From contig JBAIAA010000352.1 of NCBI GenBank assembly GCA_037893245.1, positions 1,612,001 through 1,676,000 on the forward strand: a stretch of 64,000 nucleotides of DNA. Reading direction: 5' to 3'. The first letter of the stretch is position 1. Each line of letters opens with the position of its first letter. Origin of the DNA: Crossaster papposus (Eukaryota; Echinodermata; Asteroidea; Velatida; Solasteridae). This document shows, piece by piece, positions 12,728-22,340 of this stretch. The notes below the pieces were generated by a model, which searched no databases, had not been told where the DNA came from, and saw only the letters and a program-made list of their open reading frames with translations. The position numbers and the translations under genes were made by a program.

Positions 12728-13517
12728 CCAGGGAATGAGGTGTCCATCTCACCCAGAATGAGGTGTCCATCCTACCCAGAATGAGGTGTCCATCCCACCC
12801 AGAATGAGGTGTCCATCTCACCCAGAATGAGGTGTCCATCCCACCCAGAATGAGGTGTCCATCCTAACCCAGAATGAGGTGTCCATCCCACCCAGAATGA
12901 GGTGTCCATCTCACCCAGAATGAGGTGTCCATCCCACCCAGAATGAGGTGTCCATCCCACCCAGAATGAGGTGTCCATCCCACCCAGAATGAGGTGTCCA
13001 TCCCACCCAGAATGAGGTGTCCATCCCACCCAGAATGAGGCGTCCATCCTATCCAGAATGAGGTGTCCATCCCACCCAGAATGAGGTGTCCATCCCACCC
13101 AGAATGAGGTGTCCATCCCACCCAGAATGAGGTGTCCATCCCACCCAGAATGAGGTGTCCATCCTAACCCAGAATGAGGTGTCCATCCCACCCAGAATGA
13201 GGTGTCCATCCCACCCAGAATGAGGTGTCCATCTCACCCAGAATGAGGTGTCCATCCCACCCAGAATGAGGTGTCCATCCCACCCAGAATGAGGTGTCCA
13301 TCCCACCCAGAATGAGGTGTCCATCCCACCCAGAATGAGGTGTCCATCCTAAGCCAGAATGAGGTGTCCATCCCACCCAGAATGAGGTGTCCATCCCACC
13401 CAGAATGAGGTGTCCATCTCACCCAGAATGAGGTGTCCATCCCACCCAGAATGAGGTGTCCATCCCACCCAGAATGAGGTGTCCATCCCACCCAGAATGA
13501 GGTGTCCACCCAGAATG
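12728..13517. repeat. 23-bp minisatellite, about 34 copies
   Basis: Unit approximately CCACCCAGAATGAGGTGTC plus CATC, with a few 24-bp variants and C/T changes. Because 23 is not a multiple of 3 and the unit lacks stops in several frames, long minus-strand frames rich in MDTSFWVGWTPHSG appear; I treat them as artefacts. Confidence 0.95.
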
Positions 13518-13587
13518 GTGTGATGTTCGACGCCAGTGCAGAGTTTAAAGTCATCTTTCTAAAAAAAAAAATCACTCCTCCCTCCAT

Positions 13588-13735
13588 AGACCAGACTTGA
13601 TGAATAGCCTGTTGGGGATTCTCCTACGATTTAGGCTAGGCGAAGTTTGCTGTGATCGGGGATGTGGAGCAGATGTTCCAAAACTTCTATGTCAACTCGG
13701 AACATGTGGCTGTGTCTGCGCTTTTTGTGGTTTGA
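13588..13735 (+). pseudogene. Decayed BEL/Pao-type reverse transcriptase fragment
   Basis: One frame reads PDLMNSLLGILLRFR; one base-shift later the next frame reads KFAVIGDVEQMFQNFYVNSEH. Together these look like the BEL/Pao RT block (NxLxGxLxRFR followed by AxxxDIExMF), with Asp in GDVEQMF as a catalytic candidate. A frameshift lies between them and a stop ends the second part, so it is dead. It is squeezed between the 23-bp minisatellite and a MITE-derived tandem array; the rest of the element is missing. Confidence 0.6.
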
Positions 13736-13753
13736 TGTCAAAGACCCTACTAT

Positions 13754-14155
13754 ACACCATTGGTAATTGCTTGAATTATCAGGAATGTGTGGATGTAAAG
13801 GTAGGATACACCATTGGTAATTGCTTGAATTATCAGGAATGTGTGGATGTAAAGGTAGGATACGCCATTTGGTAATTGCTTGAATTATCAGGAATGAGTG
13901 GATTTAAAGGTAGGATACACCATTGGTAATTGCTTGAATTATCAGGAATGGGTGGATTTAAAGTTAGGATACACCATTGATAATTGCTTGAATTATCAGG
14001 AATGGGTGGATTTAAAGGTAGGATACACCATTGGTAATTGCTAGAATTATCAGGAATGAGTCTATTTAAAGGTAGGATACACCATTGATAATTGCTTGAA
14101 TTATCAGGAATGGGTGGATTTGGAGGGTTGTATTCTATCGTAAATATCGTTTAAC
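13754..14155 (+). repeat. Tandem array of a 54-bp MITE-A end, seven copies, with truncated MITE
   Basis: Each unit contains ACACCATTGGTAATTGCTTG and ends in GGATTTAAAGGTA. The last unit runs into about 50 bp of the rest of family A (TTGTATTCTATCGTAAATATCG) and then stops. This is amplification of one terminus only. Confidence 0.88.
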
Positions 14156-14501
14156 TGTGGTGCCACTTTGATTATTAGGTCTAATCCGAAAGACAAAAGA
14201 CATCTTTCAACTGTACGATTGGACTTCAAAAAAGATTAGAAAGGTATGGAAATGTATTATGTAATAGTTCAATTGCAGATGATTAAACTGTTCCCTACAG
14301 TTAAAAAGTAAATACAAATCTCATTAAATATAACAATGTTACACTCTGTCATAATCACACAATGAAAGGCTTTGGGCGCAACAGTACTGCAAATGTACTT
14401 CCAAGAGCTTACAGGTATTTGAGATTGAGCACAATTAAGTGTAGTGAGTTAAGAACATGCCAAATGAGGCAACGTACACAACACCACCACTTGGATATTT
14501 A

Positions 14502-14692
14502 CCCGGTTCGCGTTTAACGAAACGCGGTCTGAAGCGGGTTCAGGCCGATAGTGTCGGGAAGCACATTCATGCATTTCCGGCCTTGCTCGCTGCTGACAGA
14601 CATTTTCGGCCTTGCTCATGGCATGTTTATGCGTCATCCATTTTGAATCTGGGGAAAACTTTGCGTTTATAAACGTCATCCGGCGCGAACTG
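14502..14692 (-). mobile_element. MITE family B copy, shortened
   Basis: Central ~190 bp from GGTTCGCGTTTAACGAAACG to CATCCGGCGCGAACTGGT; the outer part of one end is deleted. Confidence 0.78.
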
Positions 14693-14824
14693 GTAAGTTA
14701 ATTCACAGGAAATATTTTACTTTGGACTAACAAATTTGAATAATTGCTAACAAATTTGAATAATTTGCCTGTTTTTGTTTTGTTTTTGTTTTGTTTTTGG
14801 TGTTTGAATACCGTAGGTGGTATC

Positions 14825-14947
14825 ATGGCTGTCATCGATACATGTATAGAAGACGTGGAAACATTGCGAATGCGACTCAAGTCAAATTTCTCGGTTCGTG
14901 AATTGGCAGGTGTAATTATGGTTCTGCAACACTATAAGGACTCGAAG
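14825..14947 (+). other. Exon-like open stretch, unassigned
   Basis: ATG-initiated frame MAVIDTCIEDVETLRMRLKS continuing to HYKDSK, then GTGAGC as a donor. It looks more like protein than its surroundings, but I recognise no family, find no partner exon in phase nearby, and an inverted repeat follows 20 bp later. It could be a first exon or a transposon remnant. Confidence 0.25.
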
Positions 14948-14965
14948 GTGAGCATTGAGTCTTAG

Positions 14966-15082
14966 CTTTGTGTCCATCTCTGCCAGTGAGGAATTGCTCA
15001 GTGATTCCACCCACAACACAGATGTGGCTGGAATCACTGCATCACTGAGCAATTCCTCACTGGCAGAGAAGGACACAAATCA
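14966..15082. repeat. Inverted repeat with ~45-bp arms
   Basis: Left arm ...TGCCAGTGAGGAATTGCTCA, right arm TGAGCAATTCCTCACTGGCA..., with a ~25-bp loop. The arms carry small insertions relative to each other. It is not part of families A-C. Confidence 0.75.
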
Positions 15083-15496
15083 AGACAAATAACCATTTTG
15101 GGGGCGTTTATATTTTTGTTCAGTGTACATGTACATGTAGTTGGCTGGCACCCATTCACAGACTTAGATGCGTAACAGTATTGCAAATAGCATGTGGACA
15201 AATTAAATTTAATAAATTTTTTTTTTTATGTCCGCAAATGTTGTATACATTTTGTACCACCTTTAAACACTATTTTTTTGATCAACATTATTTTGTTCAA
15301 AACACGTTTTTGTAGCCCAATTAGGCACTTTCAAGGCCGTAGTACCCCTTTAAGAATATGTTCCCATCCTCTGGCCGTGTTGTCCATCGTGCACACTTTT
15401 GGCACCAGAGTTACTAAAAAATTGTGTCTTGTCTTTTATATTCCTCTTGTCCAGCTTGCTACGAAGGCCTTTACTGTGTTGGAAGGACACCGGTGA

Positions 15497-15603
15497 CGTG
15501 CTCAATCTGAATCACACCTTTGGCTGAGATGAGCACCAGCTGGTTGCCGTGGAAGCAGCGGAGGGCAGTGATTGGTGCCTGGACAACAATGATCAGAACA
15601 CCT
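15497..15603 (-). other. Exon-like open stretch, beta-propeller flavour, unassigned
   Basis: Between CTCAACCCAG and a GTGTCC donor the minus strand reads VLIIVVQAPITALRCFHGNQ and on to LVLISAKGVIQIEHVTG, which resembles a WD40/beta-propeller strand pattern. No neighbour exons were found; it may be a pseudogene piece or an exon of an otherwise missed gene. Confidence 0.3.
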
Positions 15604-16049
15604 GGGTTGAGTAGAATCATTTTTCATAGACATCTAAAAAAAAACCTAGACACGACAACATGTATATACTTGTATATGTATATGTATATATCATTGTCAT
15701 TATTATTCTGAAAATAGGCTGTGTCGTGGAACACACATGGCCTGAATTATATTTTACGCGTAATGCGAACGTGCGCTTTTTTGTGCGCTCGCAACGCCTG
15801 TGATGAGCATTGGCGTATTTACATTATATACGCGGATAATTTTTGTAAGAACAGTTTTGAAAACGCATGCCATGTCTAGGTTTTATTAGATATCTATGAA
15901 TTATATGTAGCATTATCATTTGGCATGGCTGGCCATACCCGGGTATAGTCTCCAGAGAGGTTTATTAGCTGGATGGTTGATACTTATACTTTATTGCAAA
16001 TTACGTGAACCTAAGGTTTATATATAACGTCCGAGAATATTTTTCTTCA

Positions 16050-17020
16050 AGAGCCAGTAGCTCAGTGAGATGAGCCTAGGACTGCAGTGCGGAAGGTACT
16101 GGGTTCAAGCCTAGGCGGTGCCATCTTCTGGACAGGTAGTCGATAAATAAAATTGCCCAGGAGTTTACAGGTGTGGGGTTCATGTGTAGGTGGTGGCATC
16201 CAAATAGGTCCCCTCCCTCACGAGCAAAGTAGGTAGATCTTAGACTTGGTGCCAAGTCGGTAATAAGCGGTCCACTCGGTATATACACGGGGGAGGTTGC
16301 CTCGTTTCCAATGTGAAGAGTTCAAAGTTAGTCGCAACTCGGCACGTTACTAGTCTTAAACCAGCCGTGCCGATGAATCACGACTATCTAACGACTTGTC
16401 ACCAAGTCTAAGTAGATCTATGCTCTAACAACTACACTACCGGGTTTTCTTTCTAAAAGTAGACTTTCTCTAATTTAAAACCAGGATGTTTGGACTTAGT
16501 CTCCAGGAGAGATTTGGAAGCTGATGGTATGGGTTAGGAACTTTGGACTTAGGTTTGGGCTGAAAACCCTTGGGAGGTTTGTACTTAGTCTCCAGATAGA
16601 TTTACTTATTGGAGATTTTTTTGTAGATAGTCTATTTTTCAACCTGGGACCTTGATATTATAAAAACCCATAGGATGTTTGGACTTAGTCTCCAGAGAGG
16701 TTTATTGGTTGATACTTTTTTGCAAAATACATGAACCTAAGGTTTAAATATAACGTCCGGAAATATTTTCTTCAAGAGCCAGTAGCTCAGTGAGATGAGC
16801 CTAGGACTGCAGTGCAGAAGGGTCCTGGGTTTAAGCCCAGGTGAAAAAGACAGAGAAATAAAAAGGCGGATGGTTGATACTTATACTTTATTATGAAATA
16901 CGTGAACCTAAGGTTTATATATAATGTCAGAGAATATTTTCTTCAAGAGCCAGTAGCTCAGTGAGATGAACCTAGGACTGCAGTGCGGAAGGTTGTGGGT
17001 TCAAACCCAGGCGGTGAAAG
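16050..17020 (+). repeat. Three tRNA-like SINE units within a duplicated block
   Basis: AAGAGCCAGTAGCTCAGTGA with B-box-like GGGTTCAAGCC (or GGTTTAAGCC) follows at about 16050-16115, 16783-16847 and 16947-17012. Each is preceded by CTAAGGTTTA and AACGTCCGAGAATATTTT-type sequence, so the unit was copied together with its flank. They are tRNA-derived rather than functional tRNA genes: the acceptor stem and 3' half do not fold. Confidence 0.6.
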
Positions 17021-17534
17021 ATAGAAAAAAGGAAATTAAAAATAATGAGGACCCAGGACTGTGTGGAAGATCTGGGGTTCAAGCATTAGGTGGTGGCATC
17101 CTCAGGACACTCCCAGGACTGAAGCCCAGAAAGATCCGGGTACAGGTCCTGGGGGGGTCCCGGGGAGGGGGTTTTAGATAAATGTTGAAATATAGACTAT
17201 CTCCAAACTTTTGAAAAATTTGGGCATAGATTCCCCTCCCGTGCGGCCCCGTTGAACCAGGGACCACAGGGTAGTTAATCATATAATTAAAATAATTAAA
17301 ACTTGGGAGTCAGGTTTGATAAACTCACTTGGAAATTTATTAGCTGGATGGTTGATACATGTACTTTAAGTACTTTTTTACTAGACTGGATTTTTTGAAG
17401 TAAAGTTAAAGAGAGGCACATATGCTAACATGTTTAACATGCCATAAAAAGGATTTTGAATTTGTTTCTATACAACAAGCAGTAACAAACTAAGGTACAA
17501 TACCAGTAATGTGACAATATCTGTTAAAGGTACA

Positions 17535-18046
17535 GGTAGGATACACGATTGGTAATTGCTTGAATTATCAGGAATGGTTTCACAATGCGTCTGGCAGTTC
17601 TTATTGTTGTTTTTTTCAGGATATCTAGCGCTATCATTTTGCTGGATGCCTAGAATCCTTATTACCTTTCAAATAAGTAAGATATTTGTTATTAATTCGG
17701 TAGTCAATTTTTCGATATCTGAAAATGGTGTATTTAAGGTAGGATATACCATTAGCAGATATTAAAAAAAGTTACAACCAAATTATTAAGTAATATCTTA
17801 CTTTTTAGAAATTATAATGATTCTAGGCATCCAAACAAATAATTGCACTTGATATCTTGTAATTGGTCTGAAAACTTGAATTAAACAAAACAAAACGATT
17901 GCCGGATGGTGATCGTAAAAAAACAACTATTTTTGTTAGCATCCATGATTGTAAATCTTCAAACAGGCAAGTTAAACATTATTTACTATAAAATACAACC
18001 CCCCAATTCCACCCAATCCTGATAATTTAAGCAATTACCAATGGTG
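17535..18046. mobile_element. Two MITE family A copies, head to head
   Basis: A plus-oriented, internally deleted copy (17535-17740) runs directly into a minus-oriented copy (17740-18046) that ends AATTACCAATGGTGTATAG. They share the junction GTATTTAAGGTAGGATATACC. Confidence 0.75.
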
Positions 18047-18049
18047 TAT

Positions 18050-18740
18050 AGTTTTACCAATAGAGCAAGGTACACTTTCTTTACTGATCATTCTACTTGA
18101 CAGAAAATTTAAGAGATTTACTGGTCAACAGTAGCTAATTGTTGGGTAAATAATTATAAATACACATTAAGCAACAACAGTTCGGGGGCATTTTTCATAT
18201 GATCGTATGTTAAAGTTTCAGGTTAAGTTTTTTTAAAACAAGATTCCATTAAGATCTCAAAGGCAATTTGCATGTTTACTAGCATTTCCATATAAAGATA
18301 CCGGTATTTCAGATGTTGGCAAATTTCTTTAAAAAAATTTGCCACTTTAATTTACAATTTTGCATTGGATACCCAGTCGTATTAAAAAAAACGAGCGAAC
18401 CAAATTAGGTGCTCTAATTTCAGTGTGTTTCAAAGCACTTTTTGAGTAACATACCGAGTGAAAATGACTTTGAAGTTAAAGTTTATACTAGAAATTGCCA
18501 CTGATAACTGCTGAATAGTAAAACCAGAGTGGCTAGACAACTAGAAATAAGTACCGGTAAAGAGCAAATACATGTAAACAGATGACCACCCACCCGCCAA
18601 AAATAAATAATTTCTTATTTTATGCTCCACCCCCAAAACGCCTTAGTTTGCCTCGACAGTAAAAGCTGCAATACTTCTGATGTACCGGTATATTAAAGGA
18701 AGAAATAAAGATATAAAATATATCCAAATGAAATAAAGGT
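18050..18740. other. No feature seen
   Basis: AT-rich sequence between MITEs with short homopolymers; no coding frame, tandem repeat or inverted ends that I can support. Confidence 0.5.
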
Positions 18741-18748
18741 CGTATGTC

Positions 18749-18945
18749 CATTGGTAATTGCTTGAATTATCACGAATGGGTGGATTTTATAGTAAATGTC
18801 AGTTAACTGACCTGTCTAAAGTTTTACAATCATGTAGGGGTGGGGTGTGGCGGGGCCAGAAAGACGGCATTACTTATTCGTTTTTAATGGTCGGGCAGTT
18901 GTTTTTTCATGTTATTTTTCGAGATTGCCACCCGGCAATGTATTC
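18749..18945 (+). mobile_element. Truncated MITE family A copy
   Basis: Left half only, from CCATTGGTAATTGCTTGAAT to the centre (GTTATTTTTCGAGATTGCC); the right end is missing. Confidence 0.7.
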
Positions 18946-19270
18946 GTGTCAATAATATACTTGCATGGAAATGAATCGTTTTACTCAAAACTTGAGAATT
19001 AATATCTACCGATAGGTACCAAATTAACATTGCATTTCAAAGCAATATATAAAGCACACCAAACAACGAAAACAAATACTATTTGGTTTACCAACTTTTC
19101 ATCAGATTTTGAAAAGGACTTTTTACATTGTATATTGGTGCATAATACTATTGTACAATACATGTGTATGACCATAGGTACGACACTTCCTAACTGTCTT
19201 AATCCTCCAATTTTCACATGATTTTGACATGCCCGAGGGAATAGGGCTACAAAACTTGAGGATTTTCCAT

Positions 19271-19683
19271 AGGGTCATTCCGTGTCAAATCAAACACTTT
19301 TCCGCGTCAATCTCACAGATTTTCTTTAAATTTGCTGGAAATGTTTATTCTGCTCGATTTCGCATTTTTTCTGTCTTATTCGTAACCTAGATATTTTCTT
19401 ACATTAGGAGGAGCTTCAATTTAAGATAACAAGGTGATCAGTGAATTAAGTGTTTCGCTCTTTTGTAGTATATTTTTGTGTTGCAACATGCATCCGAACA
19501 ATACCTTTAATAAGGGAATAAATGTGTGTTTGAGAGGTTTTAATCACTCTGTTTAATACCGCTTGGAGTCTGGGTGCTGATAATTAGCCGAAGGCGAGGG
19601 TAATTATCAGCACCCAGACTCCAAAAATCTGTGATATTGATTATTGACACACAAAAGTGTTTGATTTGACACGGAATGACCCC
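19271..19683. mobile_element. MITE with GGGTCATTCCGTGTCAAATC ends
   Basis: Inverted ends GGGTCATTCCGTGTCAAATC / GATTTGACACGGAATGACCC. The centre is a hairpin around CTTGGAGTCTGGGTGCTGAT, seen again at about 36650-36682 inside another repeat. Confidence 0.82.
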
Positions 19684-19860
19684 ATAACATCTTCATGCAT
19701 GTATGGACGTTACATGTAATGGATCCCGGCCCGACTTAAATATGTACATGTTCAGCTGTGCTGATATTTACAAAATTTATTCCTTAATATCTACAGTGCA
19801 AGTGTGCGAATTCAAGAATTTTCATAAAGAAAAGAACAGGACTTAAACCTCAAAAACCTG

Positions 19861-19891
<31 letters not shown>

Positions 19892-20159
19892 CCTCATGCA
19901 TATTGCAATCTGAATAATGATGTTTACCAAGACAATAGTAGAAAGATGAATATATTTGCACGTCTCATAAAAAAAAAATCTTATAAAACATATTTACAGT
20001 ACAAAAGCAAGAAAACAAATTCTTAAATAAACTTCAGGAAACATTTTGAAATGTTTATATGGCCGTGTCTGAACTACTTGGCAACAACTTGAACTTACAC
20101 ACGAGTCTATAGAAGTGACTGCAGCCGTTACCATAGCCACGTGTGTAATTTCACTTCGT

Positions 20160-20300
20160 AGCTAAGAAGCAATGAGTGACAAAGTGCCTTGCCCAAGGGC
20201 AAACGCACCATAGTGCCAGGCTGGACTCGAAACCCACAACCTGCAGCTTTACCCACAGACGGCGAATTCAACGCTTCAGACCACGAGGCCACGGCACTCT
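20160..20300 (-). repeat. tRNA-derived SINE
   Basis: GTGACAAAGTGCCTTGCCCA followed by GACTCGAAACCCACAACCTG and GAGGCCACGGC. On the minus strand this gives A- and B-box-like motifs. Confidence 0.55.
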
Positions 20301-20341
20301 ATGGCATCTATACAAGTTGAACGATAAATAGCACAATGCTT

Positions 20342-21067
20342 AGGGAGCGTCCCTTTTTATGTCTGTGGTTCTCATTTACGACCAACCCTATTCTGGGCTC
20401 CCGACCGAAAAAAAAAAATCCTTTTTATTAACGCCGAACCTATCTGGAACCCCATTCACCCAAAAATTTAGCCAACCAAAATATAATAAATAAATATTAA
20501 ATACAATCCGGCTCTGTGTTATTTGAAAGATATTGAAAATTATTAGTTTATATGCAAAATATGGCGTACAACAACCTGTGTAATCCCAGAAGATGATAGG
20601 ATGCCTTATGTTGCCTCTCATCATATTAAGTTTCTGCATTATTCCTTACTGGTATGTCATGACTGCCAATACAGCTGCATGCTTGTGAGTGCAGAAGCCA
20701 AAAATGGTTTTAATAAAGTTCATGCATATGGCGTCACATGCACGTCGCACTTCACGACAGCGCCCCCAATGAGGTCAAGTTGCGTATTCACAGTAATGTA
20801 CCGTCTGCACTTTGTTTAACCTCAATAATGGCCGCTTGGCCCGGTTGCTAGTGCGATTAGCGCGTGACGTCAATGCAACCCCTTTATTGTATGCAGCGAT
20901 ATTGATCAACTCGTGATAAACTCACGGCAATAAACAAAACTGGAGATAGTACACACTTATTTTATTTATCCATCTAATCAAATAAGTTTTCCCTTCAATT
21001 TTAGATTTTTTTTTCTCGACTGACCGGCCCAGAATGAGAACTATAGAAATAAAAAAGAGACGCCCTT
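20342..21067. mobile_element. 725-bp element with AGGGAGCGTC / GACGCCCT ends
   Basis: Inverted ends extend through GGTTCTCATT / AATGAGAACTA. AATGCT occurs outside both ends, a possible target duplication. No coding capacity is seen. Confidence 0.6.
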
Positions 21068-21303
21068 AAATGCTAATGAAAGGGGGGGGGGGGGGGGGGG
21101 GGGAAGGGTGATTCAAGTGACTAGAATCTAAATCATTCTACAGTGCCTAAATACTATTAAACGCTGTATGGGGAAACATGAACAGATACCTGGAAATCCT
21201 GAAGATATTTAGCACAGCAGTTTGGTGGGAGGAGTACAGAAGGACATCACACGCATCTGAGGACATCACACGCATCTGAGGACATCACACGCATCTGAGA
21301 ACA

Positions 21304-21457
21304 TCACGTCCATCGCTCTTTACGTGACCTTCTGTCCTTGGCTTTGGGACAGTGGTGCGGTGACATTCGTGCAAGAAGGCTTTCGTAAGGCATCTGTGTA
21401 GCGTAAGAACAGTATACCCTGAAGAGGTCGAGATACTTCAGGTTTCGTTTTTGCCAC
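21304..21457 (-). other. Possible alternative last exon of WSB1
   Basis: After a CCACCTAG acceptor the minus strand has 50 codons (WQKRNLKYLDLFRVYCSYAT at the start, SRKERWT then TGA at the end) in the same phase as the regular last exon. Used in place of it, the product would lack the SOCS box. The phase match alone has a one-in-three chance of being accidental. Confidence 0.25.
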
Positions 21458-21982
21458 CTAGTGAAAAAACAAACAAACAGAAGAACAGAGAATGTTTATT
21501 TTGATACAAAGTTTGGACCTGTGAAAATACTTTACCTATGTGAGAGTAGCATAACTTAACTGGCGAGCATATGAAGCACGATATGTGGCAGAGAAACCCC
21601 CTCTTTTGTGTTGACCATTGTGTTCTCGGAATCTCAGGAATTCCTTTTAGGTTTCAAGGGGGGATGGGTTAGGTTACAATAGTGTTGAGTGCGTATAAAG
21701 TTTAGGGATAAGAGGGGGGTACCCCTCTGCCACATATCGTGCTGGGTATACTGGCGAGTTGCACGGGTCAAAAACAGGTCGTCTGGCATCTAAACATCCC
21801 TTTTGGTACTCGACAATCAAACTGAGACTATTCACGACTTATACTTTACGGGGACTTATACTGAACTTGTATTCAAGCTCAAGTGAAATAAATGAAAGGT
21901 ATGCTTGGGATTACTTGGGTCCCTTTGCCAACATTTCCAAGACGGGATCTGTTCTTGCGCTTGTTAGGAATCACTAAAAAAA

Positions 21983-22180
21983 TCCAGGAGGGCCAGGGTA
22001 GGAGGGCCAGGGTAGGAGGGCCAGGGTAGGAGGGCCAGGGTAGGAGGGCCAGGGTAGGAGGGCCAGGGTAGGAGGGCCAGGGTAGGAGGGCCAGGGTAGG
22101 AGGACCATAGACCATGGCAGGAGGACCATGGAGGACCATGGCAGGAGGACCATGGCAGGAGGATCATCGTAGAGGGATCA
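21983..22180. repeat. 14-bp minisatellite just beyond the WSB1 stop codon
   Basis: About eight copies of GGAGGGCCAGGGTA, followed by diverging GGAGGACCATGG-type units. It lies 160-360 bp downstream of the stop, so it may be in the 3' untranslated region. Confidence 0.85.
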
Positions 22181-22340
22181 TAGTTAGAGGAAAGGAAGGA
22201 GAAAAGTAGAATAATTGTGGGTTTAAAAAAAAACAAATGTAGGACTTTGTGGGCTTTCAGAAGTAGCATCATAAACGTCATTTGGTGCAAGCAAATCATA
22301 GACTGTTGACACGACACCGGCTTGTACACCTACCTACATG

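Noticed and set aside
12728-13517. CRISPR array
   Set aside because: Head-to-tail units with no unique spacers, in animal DNA.
12594-13587. Several long minus-strand frames with MDTSFWVGWTPHSG repeats
   Set aside because: They are products of the 23-bp minisatellite, whose period rotates the frame. There is no start context or flanking exon, and the codon pattern is identical across units.
21964-22329. Minus frame with repeated GPPTLALLPWPSYP
   Set aside because: Product of the 14-bp minisatellite downstream of WSB1.
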